Assembly (NCBI GenBank): GCA_016841605.1
Contig: JAENYV010000005.1
Location: 198,552 to 262,551, forward strand
Direction: 5' to 3'
Length of the DNA: 64,000 nucleotides
Source of the DNA: Dethiobacter alkaliphilus
GTDB lineage: Bacteria; Bacillota; Dethiobacteria; DTU022; UBA8154
The position numbers were made by a program, and so were the translations under genes. Under the pieces are notes generated by a model. The model searched no databases and had not been told where the DNA came from. It saw only the letters and a list, made by a program, of their open reading frames with translations. Below, in pieces: positions 1-8,944 of the stretch; positions within the stretch are counted from its first letter, which is position 1; the number at the start of each line of letters is the position of its first letter.

Positions 1-3
1 TTT

Positions 4-1149
4 GTGACAAAAAAATACAAACAAGGGCTAAGTTATTTGACTATATTTATTCTTTTTATTTCTATTACCGTCCCAAACATATTTCTATCAAATGTTCCTA
101 CTTATGCGGAAACCTTTGACAATATAGAAATCATTCATGAAGAAAGATCGGAACAGTTGGAGGCAGATGCCGGTGAAGACTCTGAAACACTCGAAGAAGC
201 TTTTATCGAAACAATTAATAATTTAGAGCAGCCGGTAAGAGAGGAAGTATATAAGCCCAACAAAAAAGTTTATTTCAATTTCGAAATAATGAGTCTGGGT
301 GAAGAGGTAGTAACTTTTCAGGACAATAATCTGGAGCAGGCCATAAGAGATGCATTGAATAAACCCGACGGAGATATTACCAGGGCGGATATGGAGACAA
401 TTACAAATCTTGATGTAAGTAACAGTGGTATACAATATTTATCGGGATTGGAGTATGCAGTTAATTTGCAGACCCTTAGTTTCGCTTTTAACCAAGTGAG
501 CGACATAAGCGCCTTAGCTAATTTGACAAATATGATGTTCCTTTATTTCTATAATAACCAAGTAAGTAATATAAGTGTTTTAGCCAATTTGACAAATCTT
601 TGGTCTCTTAATTTCTATAATAACCAGGTGAGCGACATAAGCGCCTTAGCAGGTTTGACAAATCTTCGGTCTCTTAGTTTCAATAATAATCAAGTAAAGG
701 ATATAAGTGCTTTAGGGAATCTGGTAAATTTACAGGACCTTGATTTCTCCGACAACCAAGTGATTGATATAAGCGCAACGGCCAATTTGACAAATTTACA
801 GAATTTTATTATTAAAAATAACTACATAAACATTACAGAAGGCTCTGCTGCCAGGCAAATCATAGAAGCTCATCTTAATAGAGGGGCAAATGTTGAATAT
901 ACCCCCCAGAATATTTCATATACAAATTGGAATGAGAATATGGTCTTGGGCCAAAATGGTCCTTACCCCTTTGCAGGGATATATGAGTTTGACAACCTCT
1001 TCATTGGAGACAATGTTGAGATTACGAGCAGCGGGATTTCCCAATTGATCATAAGGTTAACGGGACCCTCCAACTGGGCAAAAATGCCGTTATCCGCGTC
1101 AGGAACGGCTATTATCCGGAAGCGCCTCAAAATAACATATCATTGTTGA
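4..1149 (+). CDS. Secreted leucine-rich-repeat protein, N-terminal half of a frameshifted gene
   Basis: GTG start at the very edge of the window, so the true start could lie upstream, but the first 36 residues form a good signal peptide (Lys-rich start, hydrophobic core, PTYAE cleavage region). An acidic linker follows, then internalin-like leucine-rich repeats at about residues 110-290 with the repeating unit NQVSDISALANLTNL. The reading frame ends in nonsense (about 20 residues from the A-run at 1080-1084 to the stop). One extra A in that run would join it smoothly to the next frame (NWAK-NAVIRVRNGYYP). This is therefore probably the first third of one cell-surface protein with the 1143-4820 frame. 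LRR modules of this kind usually bind protein or glycan partners; the partner is unknown. Confidence 0.75.
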   Translation: MTKKYKQGLSYLTIFILFISITVPNIFLSNVPTYAETFDNIEIIHEERSEQLEADAGEDSETLEEAFIETINNLEQPVREEVYKPNKKVYFNFEIMSLGEEVVTFQDNNLEQAIRDALNKPDGDITRADMETITNLDVSNSGIQYLSGLEYAVNLQTLSFAFNQVSDISALANLTNMMFLYFYNNQVSNISVLANLTNLWSLNFYNNQVSDISALAGLTNLRSLSFNNNQVKDISALGNLVNLQDLDFSDNQVIDISATANLTNLQNFIIKNNYINITEGSAARQIIEAHLNRGANVEYTPQNISYTNWNENMVLGQNGPYPFAGIYEFDNLFIGDNVEITSSGISQLIIRLTGPSNWAKMPLSASGTAIIRKRLKITYHC

Positions 1150-4100
1150 ATAACAATAACTTGAATACACTCGGTATTGATGCGGGCGGCTATTATGTTT
1201 ATGAAAATATGTTCGGCAAAGGGGGCGACGGTGGCGCTGGAGCTTTAACATCCGGCGGTGGCGGCGGCGGCTACGGTGGCGGCAATGGTGGACGTGGTGA
1301 TAGCGGTGGCAGTGGTGTCGCCAATGGCGGTAATGGCGGCAATAGTTATACGAACGCTTTAGGCGGTACGGGTGGAGTAAGCAATGGCCTCGGTTCATCA
1401 GGTGCTGACAATTGGCATGGTAGCGGTGGCGGCGGGGGAGGGAATAGTGGCAATGGAGGAGAATCACATAGTGGTCATTGGGGCGGAGGCGGAGGCGGAG
1501 GATACGGCGGGGGCATTTTAACAGTTCTATCCGACACGTTATCATATGATACAAATAATCCACCTAAATTACTGGTGTCCGGTCAACAGGGAGGTACCCG
1601 TGGATACGACGGCGGCTTTAGTCATAACGGAAATAAAGGTGAAGGCGGTTTAATAATTATTGAGTCGCCTGACTATCTGTTCAGCTCGCAACATTGGAAT
1701 TTAGACAGCGCTACCTACGGTCAGCATCTTCTTCCTTCAACAAATGGGGGGCACGGTACCGTCACCGGCAATCCGCAAAAGATTTTTGTTAATGGAGCAG
1801 AATATATCGATGTAGCCGGCGTGACTCTTGATCAAGAGGCCATAACCCTCAATACAAAGCCGGAAAGCTATACACTGGCGGCCGCCGTCAGCCCGGCGGA
1901 TGCCATGAACAAAAACATTAGATGGCAATCAAGCAATCCCAATATTGCAACAGTTGACGGAAACGGTACTGTAACCGCAATTTCTCCGGGAAATGCCGTC
2001 ATAACGGTAACAACGGTAGACGGAGGGTATACCGACAGCTGCAATGTCACTGTTGTCCCGCAGGTTCAAAGCGTTTCTTTGGATCAACATGAAATAAGGC
2101 TGTTTTCCACAGATGAAGCCGGGGTTACCCTTACCGCTAACATACTTCCGGTTGACGCAACAAACCATAATGTAACCTGGACTTCCAGTAACATATTGGT
2201 GGCAACGGTTGATCCGAACGGGTTAATACGGCCCGGACAACCGGGAACCGCCACGATAACCGTTAAGACACAAGACGGTGAAAGGACGGATACCTGTCAA
2301 GTTATTGTGGGGTTACATGCAGACGGCGTAACTATTGATAAGAACAATCTCACTCTGACAGCAGGTGCCTCTACCGCAGCACTGACAGCAACCGTATCTC
2401 CGAACGAAGCCCTTAATAAGAAGGTAATCTGGTCTTCTGCCAATCAATCCGTAGCTATTGTCAGCGCAAACGGTATTGTTACGCCACTTGGGCCCGGGTT
2501 AACGGAGATAACGGCAACAACGGAAGACGGCGGTTTTCGGTCCGTTTGCACAGTGGAGGTACTTCCGTCCCTGATTTCAGCTATGAGCCCGGACAGGGAG
2601 GCAGTCGGGGTCTCTGTAAACGAAAAGATCAGGGTTACATTTACCAAGGATCTAGATTTAAGGACTCTCAACGGTTCCACAATGTATTTAGCCGGCGGCG
2701 GAGACCTGATACCAGCCGACATTGCATACCATGCCGCGACGAGGATAGCCGAACTTACACCTCTTGAAGCTCTTCAATACAATACCGTTTATACAATGTA
2801 TTTAAATTATCAGATAAAAAGTACAGACGGAACCCTTTTAGGCCAATCAAACGGATGCATGAACTGGAGTTTTACAACCGAAAAAGAGACTCTGCCCGGG
2901 CCGGCCAATGTCCCGTGGGCCCAGTATATGTGCGATCCGGGCCATAGCGGTCAAAGCCCCGGGGTCATAACCAATAGCAGCGGACTTTGCTGGAAGGTAT
3001 TTACCGGTAGCGGGGATGTAGCCCCTGCGGTGGGAGACAGCCTTATCTATACTGCTTCAAATAGCGGTTTGAAGGTTTTAAATATAGACGGAACGGTCAA
3101 TTGGAGCTACTCACAGAGCCCTGTCTCCACTCCGGCAGTGGCCGGCGATGGAAATATCTATTTTATATCGTCTGACTCCAGTTTTTATACTGTAAAAGAC
3201 GGTACCCTGCAGAATAGTACCGAGCTGGCTAAAAACAGTTGGACACTGGCCCCCCTCCTGGATCAAAGCGGGAACAAATATGCTGTCGCCGTTGTAGAAA
3301 CCGACTACTTTGGAAAGTTTTACACCAGTTATTTAACAAAAATAGGCTCATGGACTAAAAGTTTTGATCAAATCATCAGTACCCCACCCGCGGCTGATTC
3401 AAACGGTATGATTTATTTGGGCGCCGGCTCTACGGTATATGCCTACACTACCAACGGCCAGGTAGCCTGGACGAAAGGGGTTGCAGACGGAAGCGATATT
3501 ATCTCTTTAGCGCTAGATAAAAGCAACAATATCTATTTAACCACCCGGAACGGAAGCCTGGAAGTGCTGAGCTCAGCCGGGCAGCTGCTTTGGACAAAAT
3601 CCTTCGGGGTGGCCCTGACACCGGTTTGTCTGAGTGAGGACGGCAAAATATTTGTCGGCAGCAGCGATGGCTCAATAACTATCCTAAGCCCGGAGGGCAC
3701 AAACATTCTTCAGATTAATACCGGTTCGCCGATCGTTGCACCTCCGGTTATTGACACCGCGAACAACATTGTTGTCGGTACTATCAGCGGCTGGGTATTT
3801 TCCTATCGTTACGACGGTACTGAAAGGTGGCGTTTTAAAACCGCCGGGCAGGTTGTTGCCCCCCCGGCCATTGGTGGAAACGGAACGGTTTATGTTGTTT
3901 CCACAGACGGATATTTATATGCGTTAGGGGGCTCTACCGTAGAACTTATTCCCGCATTGAAAAAAGTTCCGGTGGGTGCTGAAGTTTACTGTATGGTAAA
4001 GGCCTCAGGGCTTACGGACCTGTATGGGGCCGATATGACCATAAGCTTTGACAGTTCCGTGCTGGAAGTAAACAGCCTTTCCCTAAATTACTTCTTTAAC

Positions 4101-4820
4101 AATGCCGTTTCCCCCTTAACACCCGAAGAAGGCTGGATCACGGACAATTGTTTTGCCTATAACAACACCCTTGGTAAAATTAAGATTTCCGGAAGCAAAA
4201 AGGGAAATGACAGCTTCAGCGGCAACATAGACCTTGCCACAATCAACTTTAAAACCAAAGCTAAGGGGATTACACAAGTTCTCTTCACCGAAATAACGTT
4301 AGTTGACAAATATGCACAAGATATAAGCTTGACTAAAAAGAATACAGCCATTGAAGTAACGGTGGGCAGCATTCTTACAGGCATTATCAGCCCGGAAGGA
4401 AAAGCCGCTTATACCGACATCGTTGTGACCCTGGAAGACACTGACAACAACTTTATAAGTAGTATAAAACCCCTTGCGGATTGGTGCTTTATCTTCACTG
4501 ATTTGGCGGCGGACACCTACAATATTTCTGTCTGCGCTCCCGTATTTCTCAGGGAACGAATAGACAATATTACTATCGCTGAAGATAACGAGACGAAAGA
4601 CATAGGAGTGATTTGCCTCAGGACAGGTGACATAAATAAAGATAATGTTGTTGACCTGATGGATCTGGTGCTGTTTGCCAACACCTATTATACTGTTCCC
4701 GGAGATGAAAGATGGTTAGCCGAGGCGGATTTCAACAAAGATAACCGGATTAATATTATCGACCTGGCCTATATGGCAAGGAACTATGATTATGCAGGTA
4801 AGCCTGCACCTAATCATTAG
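1143..4820 (+). CDS. Surface protein C-terminal part: Gly-rich, BIG2 x3, Big_5, beta-propeller, cohesin-like, dockerin
   Basis: Continuation of the preceding LRR frame. The nominal TTG at 1143 has no ribosome site and no signal peptide, and the frame is open further upstream to about 1080. Order of parts by residue from 1143: Gly-rich segment (20-180) like the ALK-type glycine-rich domain; three Ig-like BIG2 domains (about 225-476), each with a W-x-S-S-N/A core and an ATV/AIV strand; a Big_5 domain (477-583, MSPDREAVGVSV...WSFTTE); a PQQ-like beta-propeller (584-931) with repeated APAVG and TVYA/IYF strands; a cohesin-like beta-sandwich (932-1076); a short beta module; and a type I dockerin (1160-1220) with two calcium loops, GDINKDNVVDLMDL and ADFNKDNRINIIDL. 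Dockerins bind cohesins, so having both in one chain suggests assembly with itself or partners. Function inferred, not shown. Confidence 0.8.
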   Translation: MLNNNNLNTLGIDAGGYYVYENMFGKGGDGGAGALTSGGGGGGYGGGNGGRGDSGGSGVANGGNGGNSYTNALGGTGGVSNGLGSSGADNWHGSGGGGGGNSGNGGESHSGHWGGGGGGGYGGGILTVLSDTLSYDTNNPPKLLVSGQQGGTRGYDGGFSHNGNKGEGGLIIIESPDYLFSSQHWNLDSATYGQHLLPSTNGGHGTVTGNPQKIFVNGAEYIDVAGVTLDQEAITLNTKPESYTLAAAVSPADAMNKNIRWQSSNPNIATVDGNGTVTAISPGNAVITVTTVDGGYTDSCNVTVVPQVQSVSLDQHEIRLFSTDEAGVTLTANILPVDATNHNVTWTSSNILVATVDPNGLIRPGQPGTATITVKTQDGERTDTCQVIVGLHADGVTIDKNNLTLTAGASTAALTATVSPNEALNKKVIWSSANQSVAIVSANGIVTPLGPGLTEITATTEDGGFRSVCTVEVLPSLISAMSPDREAVGVSVNEKIRVTFTKDLDLRTLNGSTMYLAGGGDLIPADIAYHAATRIAELTPLEALQYNTVYTMYLNYQIKSTDGTLLGQSNGCMNWSFTTEKETLPGPANVPWAQYMCDPGHSGQSPGVITNSSGLCWKVFTGSGDVAPAVGDSLIYTASNSGLKVLNIDGTVNWSYSQSPVSTPAVAGDGNIYFISSDSSFYTVKDGTLQNSTELAKNSWTLAPLLDQSGNKYAVAVVETDYFGKFYTSYLTKIGSWTKSFDQIISTPPAADSNGMIYLGAGSTVYAYTTNGQVAWTKGVADGSDIISLALDKSNNIYLTTRNGSLEVLSSAGQLLWTKSFGVALTPVCLSEDGKIFVGSSDGSITILSPEGTNILQINTGSPIVAPPVIDTANNIVVGTISGWVFSYRYDGTERWRFKTAGQVVAPPAIGGNGTVYVVSTDGYLYALGGSTVELIPALKKVPVGAEVYCMVKASGLTDLYGADMTISFDSSVLEVNSLSLNYFFNNAVSPLTPEEGWITDNCFAYNNTLGKIKISGSKKGNDSFSGNIDLATINFKTKAKGITQVLFTEITLVDKYAQDISLTKKNTAIEVTVGSILTGIISPEGKAAYTDIVVTLEDTDNNFISSIKPLADWCFIFTDLAADTYNISVCAPVFLRERIDNITIAEDNETKDIGVICLRTGDINKDNVVDLMDLVLFANTYYTVPGDERWLAEADFNKDNRINIIDLAYMARNYDYAGKPAPNH

Positions 4821-5229
4821 TTAATTGTTTGGAGTAGCTCCTTAGGATCTGGATACGATTGCTGCCATGGTTTACAGCGACTGATGCTTCCTACCGTAAA
4901 AGCTGGAGTATTGCTGTCTATCCCTTTGCCGTTATTTTTAAAATCACGGATGGTTCTTTTTTCCCTGGCGTCTACGGAGATGATCGGTTGCTTTGATTGT
5001 TTCCCTCAAATTTTTCAATTATGCAGGGAGTGGAGGAGATCGATGATGTAAAGACGGAAGGCAACAGCCTTGCTGCTGGTTTTTTTTTATGACCGGTTTA
5101 TTTTTTAACATTAGCCCGGGAACAGCCGGGGCTGACATTACCTTTATCCCATCTTTTAATTGACAACAGCCCTTTTTCCCTGTAAGCTTAAAGTGCTTAA
5201 TTGAAGATTATGTATTATTATGAGGGGAA
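4821..5229. other. Intergenic region, 409 bp, no convincing gene
   Basis: The plus strand has one open frame of about 55 codons ending near 5007, without a usable start or ribosome site; it may be a worn gene remnant. A small stem (AAGGC-AACA-GCCTT) followed by a long T-run lies at 5057-5089 and could act as a terminator for the surface-protein gene. The AT-rich stretch at 5160-5220 probably holds the promoter of the HAD gene, but no clean -35/-10 pair was found. Confidence 0.4.
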
Positions 5230-6039
5230 ATGATGAATTATAAACTTTTGGCCCTTGATCTGGACGATACACTGCTTAATGAAGAGTTTAAAATCTCCTC
5301 CCGCAACAAAAAAGCCTTGAAAGAAGCTGCCTCACGAGGGATTGGGATAACGATAGCCACCGGACGCATGTTTCGTTCATCTCTTCCCTTTGCTCGCGAA
5401 TTGGGTATTGAACTGCCTCTAATTACGTATCACGGAGCGCTGGTTAAAGAAGCTTCAGGTGAGCAAAAAGTTTTCAGGCAAGTGGCTGTTCCATACGATT
5501 TAGCCGTAGAAATTCTTCGTTACGGGGAAGCCGAAAATTATCATTTTAATATTTATCTTGACGATAAGCTTTACGTAAAAGAGGAAAATGAAAATACCCG
5601 CTATTATCAGTGGATTGCTTCTATCCCTCTGGAAACGGTGGGAGAGCTCGCCGTTTTCTTGGAGCAAGTTCAGAAAGAACCTACAAAGCTAACAGTAATT
5701 AATCGTGAAGGCCGTCTCGAAGAACTGCAAAAAATTCTCCAGGGTAAATATGCCCATGAGCTTTCTATTTTGCAATCACGTCCTTATTTTCTGGAGATTA
5801 CCCACAGGGATGCTACCAAAGGGCAAGCTCTGAAATTTCTGGCGGAGAGGGAGAACCTTTCAGCCGGCCAGGTTATTGCGATCGGGGACAGTTATAATGA
5901 TATTGACATGCTGCAGTACGCCGGGATGGGAGTTGCCATGGGCAATGCTCCCGCGGCTGTTCAGCGGGCGGCCGATATCGTTGCCCGGGCCAATACGGAA
6001 GACGGGGTAGCTCTTTTCCTGGAAAAATATATTCTTTAA
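5230..6039 (+). CDS. Cof-type HAD-IIB phosphatase
   Basis: Soluble haloacid-dehalogenase phosphatase of the Cof/YidA group, expected to dephosphorylate sugar phosphates or nucleotide-type metabolites; the substrate cannot be read from sequence. Motif I is LDLDDTLL with nucleophile Asp10 and Asp12. Motif II is the Thr of ATGR, and motif IV is GDSYNDIDML near residue 218, with the Mg-binding acidic residues present. The cap lies between residues 85 and 185, as in type IIB. Length 269 is usual. Two ATG codons stand side by side (5230, 5233). The GAGGGG at 5222-5227 suits the second better by spacing. The PHP gene follows after 47 bases, so the two may be co-transcribed. Confidence 0.88.
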   Translation: MMNYKLLALDLDDTLLNEEFKISSRNKKALKEAASRGIGITIATGRMFRSSLPFARELGIELPLITYHGALVKEASGEQKVFRQVAVPYDLAVEILRYGEAENYHFNIYLDDKLYVKEENENTRYYQWIASIPLETVGELAVFLEQVQKEPTKLTVINREGRLEELQKILQGKYAHELSILQSRPYFLEITHRDATKGQALKFLAERENLSAGQVIAIGDSYNDIDMLQYAGMGVAMGNAPAAVQRAADIVARANTEDGVALFLEKYIL

Positions 6040-6086
6040 ACATCGGTTTCTTTTACCTGCCATCATCTGTCCATGGAGGGTTTGGT

Positions 6087-6833
6087 ATGCAAAAAATTAA
6101 GCTGGTTGCCGATCTCCACATCCATACCATTGCCAGTGGACATGCTTACAGTACCTATGCGGAGGTTGTGCAAGTTGCCGCACAAAAAGGGCTGCAGGCA
6201 ATAGCACTGACTGATCACGGACCAGCCATGCCCGGGGGGCCTCATCGCTATTACTTCGGGAATTTATTCGCTCTGCCGGAAAAAGAACAGAATGTGGAGA
6301 TTTTGCGGGGGATTGAGGCGAATATTATTGACAGGGACGGCACCGTGGATCTTCCTGATAATTATCTTCAAATGCTCGACCTAGTTTGGGTCGGGCTTCA
6401 TATCGGCTGCCTGCAACCGGCCGGTAAAAGCATTAATACGGAAGCAGTTCTTAATGCCCTCGCCAACCCGTATGTTGACGGTATTGTTCACCCTGGAAAT
6501 CCTAATTTTTCCATTGATGACGAGGCTGTTGTCAGAGAAGTAATAAAAAGAGGAAAAGTACTGGAAATTAACAACGGTTCTTTTGTTATGCGTCGGGGCA
6601 GCAAGACGGGATGTTTGGAGATAGCACGTATGGTCCGGCGTTTTGACGGTATTGTTGCTCTAAACAGTGATGCTCATGTTGCCGCAAATGTTGGATGCAG
6701 TGAGCGCGCTTTGAAACTGGCTGCTGAAGCAGGTATCACCTCGGAGCTAATCTTGAACGCAGACCTCGAGCGGCTGAAAGCATTTTTAAAAAGCCGTGGG
6801 AAGAGACGCTTTCAAAAAAATCAGGATAATTAA
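6087..6833 (+). CDS. PHP-domain phosphoesterase, YcdX type
   Basis: PHP-family metal-dependent phosphoesterase. The metal ligands are visible: DLHIHT near residues 10-15, a second His in TDHGPA, GLHIG in the middle, DGIVHPGN, and NSDAH near residue 195. The family builds a trinuclear metal centre and hydrolyses phosphate monoesters; YcdX-type members are often labelled histidinol-phosphatase-like without proof. Length 248 is normal. ATG with GGAGG upstream (6075-6079). In many Clostridia a PHP gene of this type stands just upstream of rapZ, as here, but that placement does not reveal the substrate. Confidence 0.85.
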   Translation: MQKIKLVADLHIHTIASGHAYSTYAEVVQVAAQKGLQAIALTDHGPAMPGGPHRYYFGNLFALPEKEQNVEILRGIEANIIDRDGTVDLPDNYLQMLDLVWVGLHIGCLQPAGKSINTEAVLNALANPYVDGIVHPGNPNFSIDDEAVVREVIKRGKVLEINNGSFVMRRGSKTGCLEIARMVRRFDGIVALNSDAHVAANVGCSERALKLAAEAGITSELILNADLERLKAFLKSRGKRRFQKNQDN

Positions 6834-6983
6834 TTTTAGGATTATCCCCAGGGTAAGTCCTCTTTTTTCAGATAGTGCTCACCGCTAAAGAAAAGGAATT
6901 CATACCGACTTTAGTGAATAAATGATATAATTATAGCCCGCAAGAAAAATAAAAAATAAGCTTTTTAGGAGAGTTGGTAATTC

Positions 6984-7853
6984 ATGATGCGGGAGAGGAG
7001 ATTTATACTGATTACAGGTTTTTCCGGTGCCGGAAAAAGCGGTGCACTGCACAGCTTTGAAGATTTGGGATTTTTTTCGATGGATAACCTTCCACCCGCA
7101 CTGATTCCCAAATTTGCTGAGCTCTGTATCCAGTCGGAGGGAAAGATTAAAAGTGTTGCCCTGGTTTGTGATATCAGGGGGGGGGAACTTTTTAGCGGGC
7201 TCTTTGAAGCATTGGACCGTTTGGAAGAAATGGGCTTTAATTATGAAATTCTTTTTTTGGAAGCAACAGAAGACGTTTTAATCCGGCGTTTTAAAGAGAC
7301 GCGGCGGCGTCATCCTCTGGCGGAGAAAGGGAGTATTGTCGAAGCGATCCGGGAGGAAAGAGCGCTTCTCCAGGATATCCGGGGAAAAGCCGATGTGATC
7401 GTGGATACTTCAAACCTTGCCCTGGCTGAATTGAAAGAAAAAATTAACCGCCTTTATGCTCCGGAATATTGGGAAAAAACCATTCTGGTAACCCTCATAT
7501 CTTTTGGTTATAAGTACGGACTACCTCTTGATGCCGACCTGGTTTTTGATGTCCGTTTTCTTCCCAACCCGTATTATGTGGATTCCCTTCGACCTTTAAA
7601 CGGAAACGATTCCTCCGTCCAAAAATATATCTGGAAATGGGTAATTACCCATCGTTTTTTCCAGAAGCTGAACGATCTGGTTACTTTTTTGCTTCCCTGC
7701 TATGTAAAAGAGGGAAAACCCCAGCTTGCTGTTGCAATCGGCTGCACGGGCGGAAAACACCGTTCAGTGGCCCTTACCAATGAGTTGGCGCGAATCCTGG
7801 ATGAAAAAAAATATCAGGTTCGTATAGAACACCGAGATATTAAAAAAGTATAA
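6984..7853 (+). CDS. rapZ: RapZ family P-loop nucleotide-binding protein
   Basis: RapZ/YvcJ family. The Walker A motif GFSGAGKS lies at residues 12-19, the SMDNLPPALIP motif follows, and the conserved C-terminal CTGGKHRSV segment is near residue 255. In Proteobacteria RapZ controls glucosamine-6-phosphate synthase through small RNAs. In Firmicutes YvcJ hydrolyses GTP/ATP and its role is less clear. Ribosome site AGGAGAG at 6967-6973; two adjacent ATGs (6984 and 6987). The usual Firmicute order is rapZ-yvcK-whiA, but here whiA follows directly after 28 bases and yvcK is missing from the slot. Confidence 0.93.
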   Translation: MMRERRFILITGFSGAGKSGALHSFEDLGFFSMDNLPPALIPKFAELCIQSEGKIKSVALVCDIRGGELFSGLFEALDRLEEMGFNYEILFLEATEDVLIRRFKETRRRHPLAEKGSIVEAIREERALLQDIRGKADVIVDTSNLALAELKEKINRLYAPEYWEKTILVTLISFGYKYGLPLDADLVFDVRFLPNPYYVDSLRPLNGNDSSVQKYIWKWVITHRFFQKLNDLVTFLLPCYVKEGKPQLAVAIGCTGGKHRSVALTNELARILDEKKYQVRIEHRDIKKV

Positions 7854-7881
7854 TATAGTATAACAAGGAGAATAACCGAGG

Positions 7882-8856
7882 ATGTTTTCCTTTGCTTTAC
7901 AGGTTAAAAATGAACTGGCTCGCAGTCCGTTTACGAAGCGTTGTTGTTCTCTGGCAGAAATAAAGGCATTTATGCAGGTAAACGGTTCTCTGGAGATTGG
8001 CAAGAATAGTCGGAGAATTCTTATTCCTACAGAGTATGCTTCGGTGGCCAGGCGCCTTTTCATACTTTTAAAGCATGTTTTTAAAGTAACCCCCGGGGTC
8101 TTAACCTGCCGCAAAAACCGTCTACAGAAAAAGAACAGCTTTCTTATTCAAGTGTCCCGGAAAGATGATGTCTCCCAAATACTCAAGGAACTGGATTTTT
8201 TCCCCGCTTGTCGAAAAACGGGAGCCACTGAGTTTGAAGTAAATAGACGACCAAAAGGATTAAAGGATGTGTGCTGCCGCAGGGCTTATCTGCGGGGTGT
8301 CTTTCTTGCCGGAGGCTCTTTGACCAATCCTGAAAGGGAATACCATATGGAAATGGTTGTTCCTTATGAATCATACGCCAAAGAAATCGCCAGGCTTTTA
8401 CGTTTTTTTGGCCTGGAAATTCGCTATTTTCAGCGTAAAGGCGATTTTGTACTATATTTAAAAGGCGGAGAAAAGATTGGAGATTTTTTAAGAATTATAG
8501 CCGCACATAATGGTCTTTTAAATTTCGAAAATATTCGAGTGGTCAAGGGAGTTCGTAATCAGATTAACAGATTAGTCAATTGTGAAACAGCCAATCTGAC
8601 AAAAACAATTTTTGCTTCCCAGGATCAGATTCAAAATATCAGGCTTATCCAGGAAACGATAGGTCTGGAAAATATTCCTTCATCCCTGCGCGAAGTTGCT
8701 CAGTTGCGTCTATGTTATCCCGAGGCAACTCTGAAAGAACTTGGGGACCTGGCCGAACCGTCCCTTTCCAAATCCAGTATTAATCATCGTTTCCGCAGAT
8801 TAAACGATCTTGCCGGAAAAATAAAAAAACCCGAGCAGGGCAACTTGCCGCATTAA
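7882..8856 (+). CDS. whiA: DNA-binding protein WhiA
   Basis: WhiA joins a LAGLIDADG-homing-endonuclease-like N-terminal fold to a C-terminal helix-turn-helix. It is a sporulation regulator in actinomycetes and affects division and chromosome segregation in Bacillus. The N-terminal part (SFALQVKNELAR, then CCSLAEIKAF) and the second lobe (RRAYLRGVFLAGGSLTNPEREYHMEM) are clear. The C-terminal HTH (IPSSLREVAQLRL...SKSSINHRFRRL) is complete. Length 324 is typical. ATG with AAGGAGAA upstream (7864-7870). Confidence 0.95.
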   Translation: MFSFALQVKNELARSPFTKRCCSLAEIKAFMQVNGSLEIGKNSRRILIPTEYASVARRLFILLKHVFKVTPGVLTCRKNRLQKKNSFLIQVSRKDDVSQILKELDFFPACRKTGATEFEVNRRPKGLKDVCCRRAYLRGVFLAGGSLTNPEREYHMEMVVPYESYAKEIARLLRFFGLEIRYFQRKGDFVLYLKGGEKIGDFLRIIAAHNGLLNFENIRVVKGVRNQINRLVNCETANLTKTIFASQDQIQNIRLIQETIGLENIPSSLREVAQLRLCYPEATLKELGDLAEPSLSKSSINHRFRRLNDLAGKIKKPEQGNLPH

Positions 8857-8944
8857 GGCAGGACTTTTTAAGAATATGTTTAATAAATAATAATATAAAA
8901 ATCTTTTTTATGAATAATTATTAGGTGGGGAGGTAAAGCAAGGG

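Noticed and set aside
1099..1563. Arg/His-rich minus-strand open frame of 154 codons
   Set aside because: It is the mirror of the Gly-rich coding stretch; composition follows from GGC/GGT repeats, and there is no ribosome site.
4840..4860. Sigma-54 promoter (GG...GC)
   Set aside because: The spacing between GG and GC is 8, not 10.
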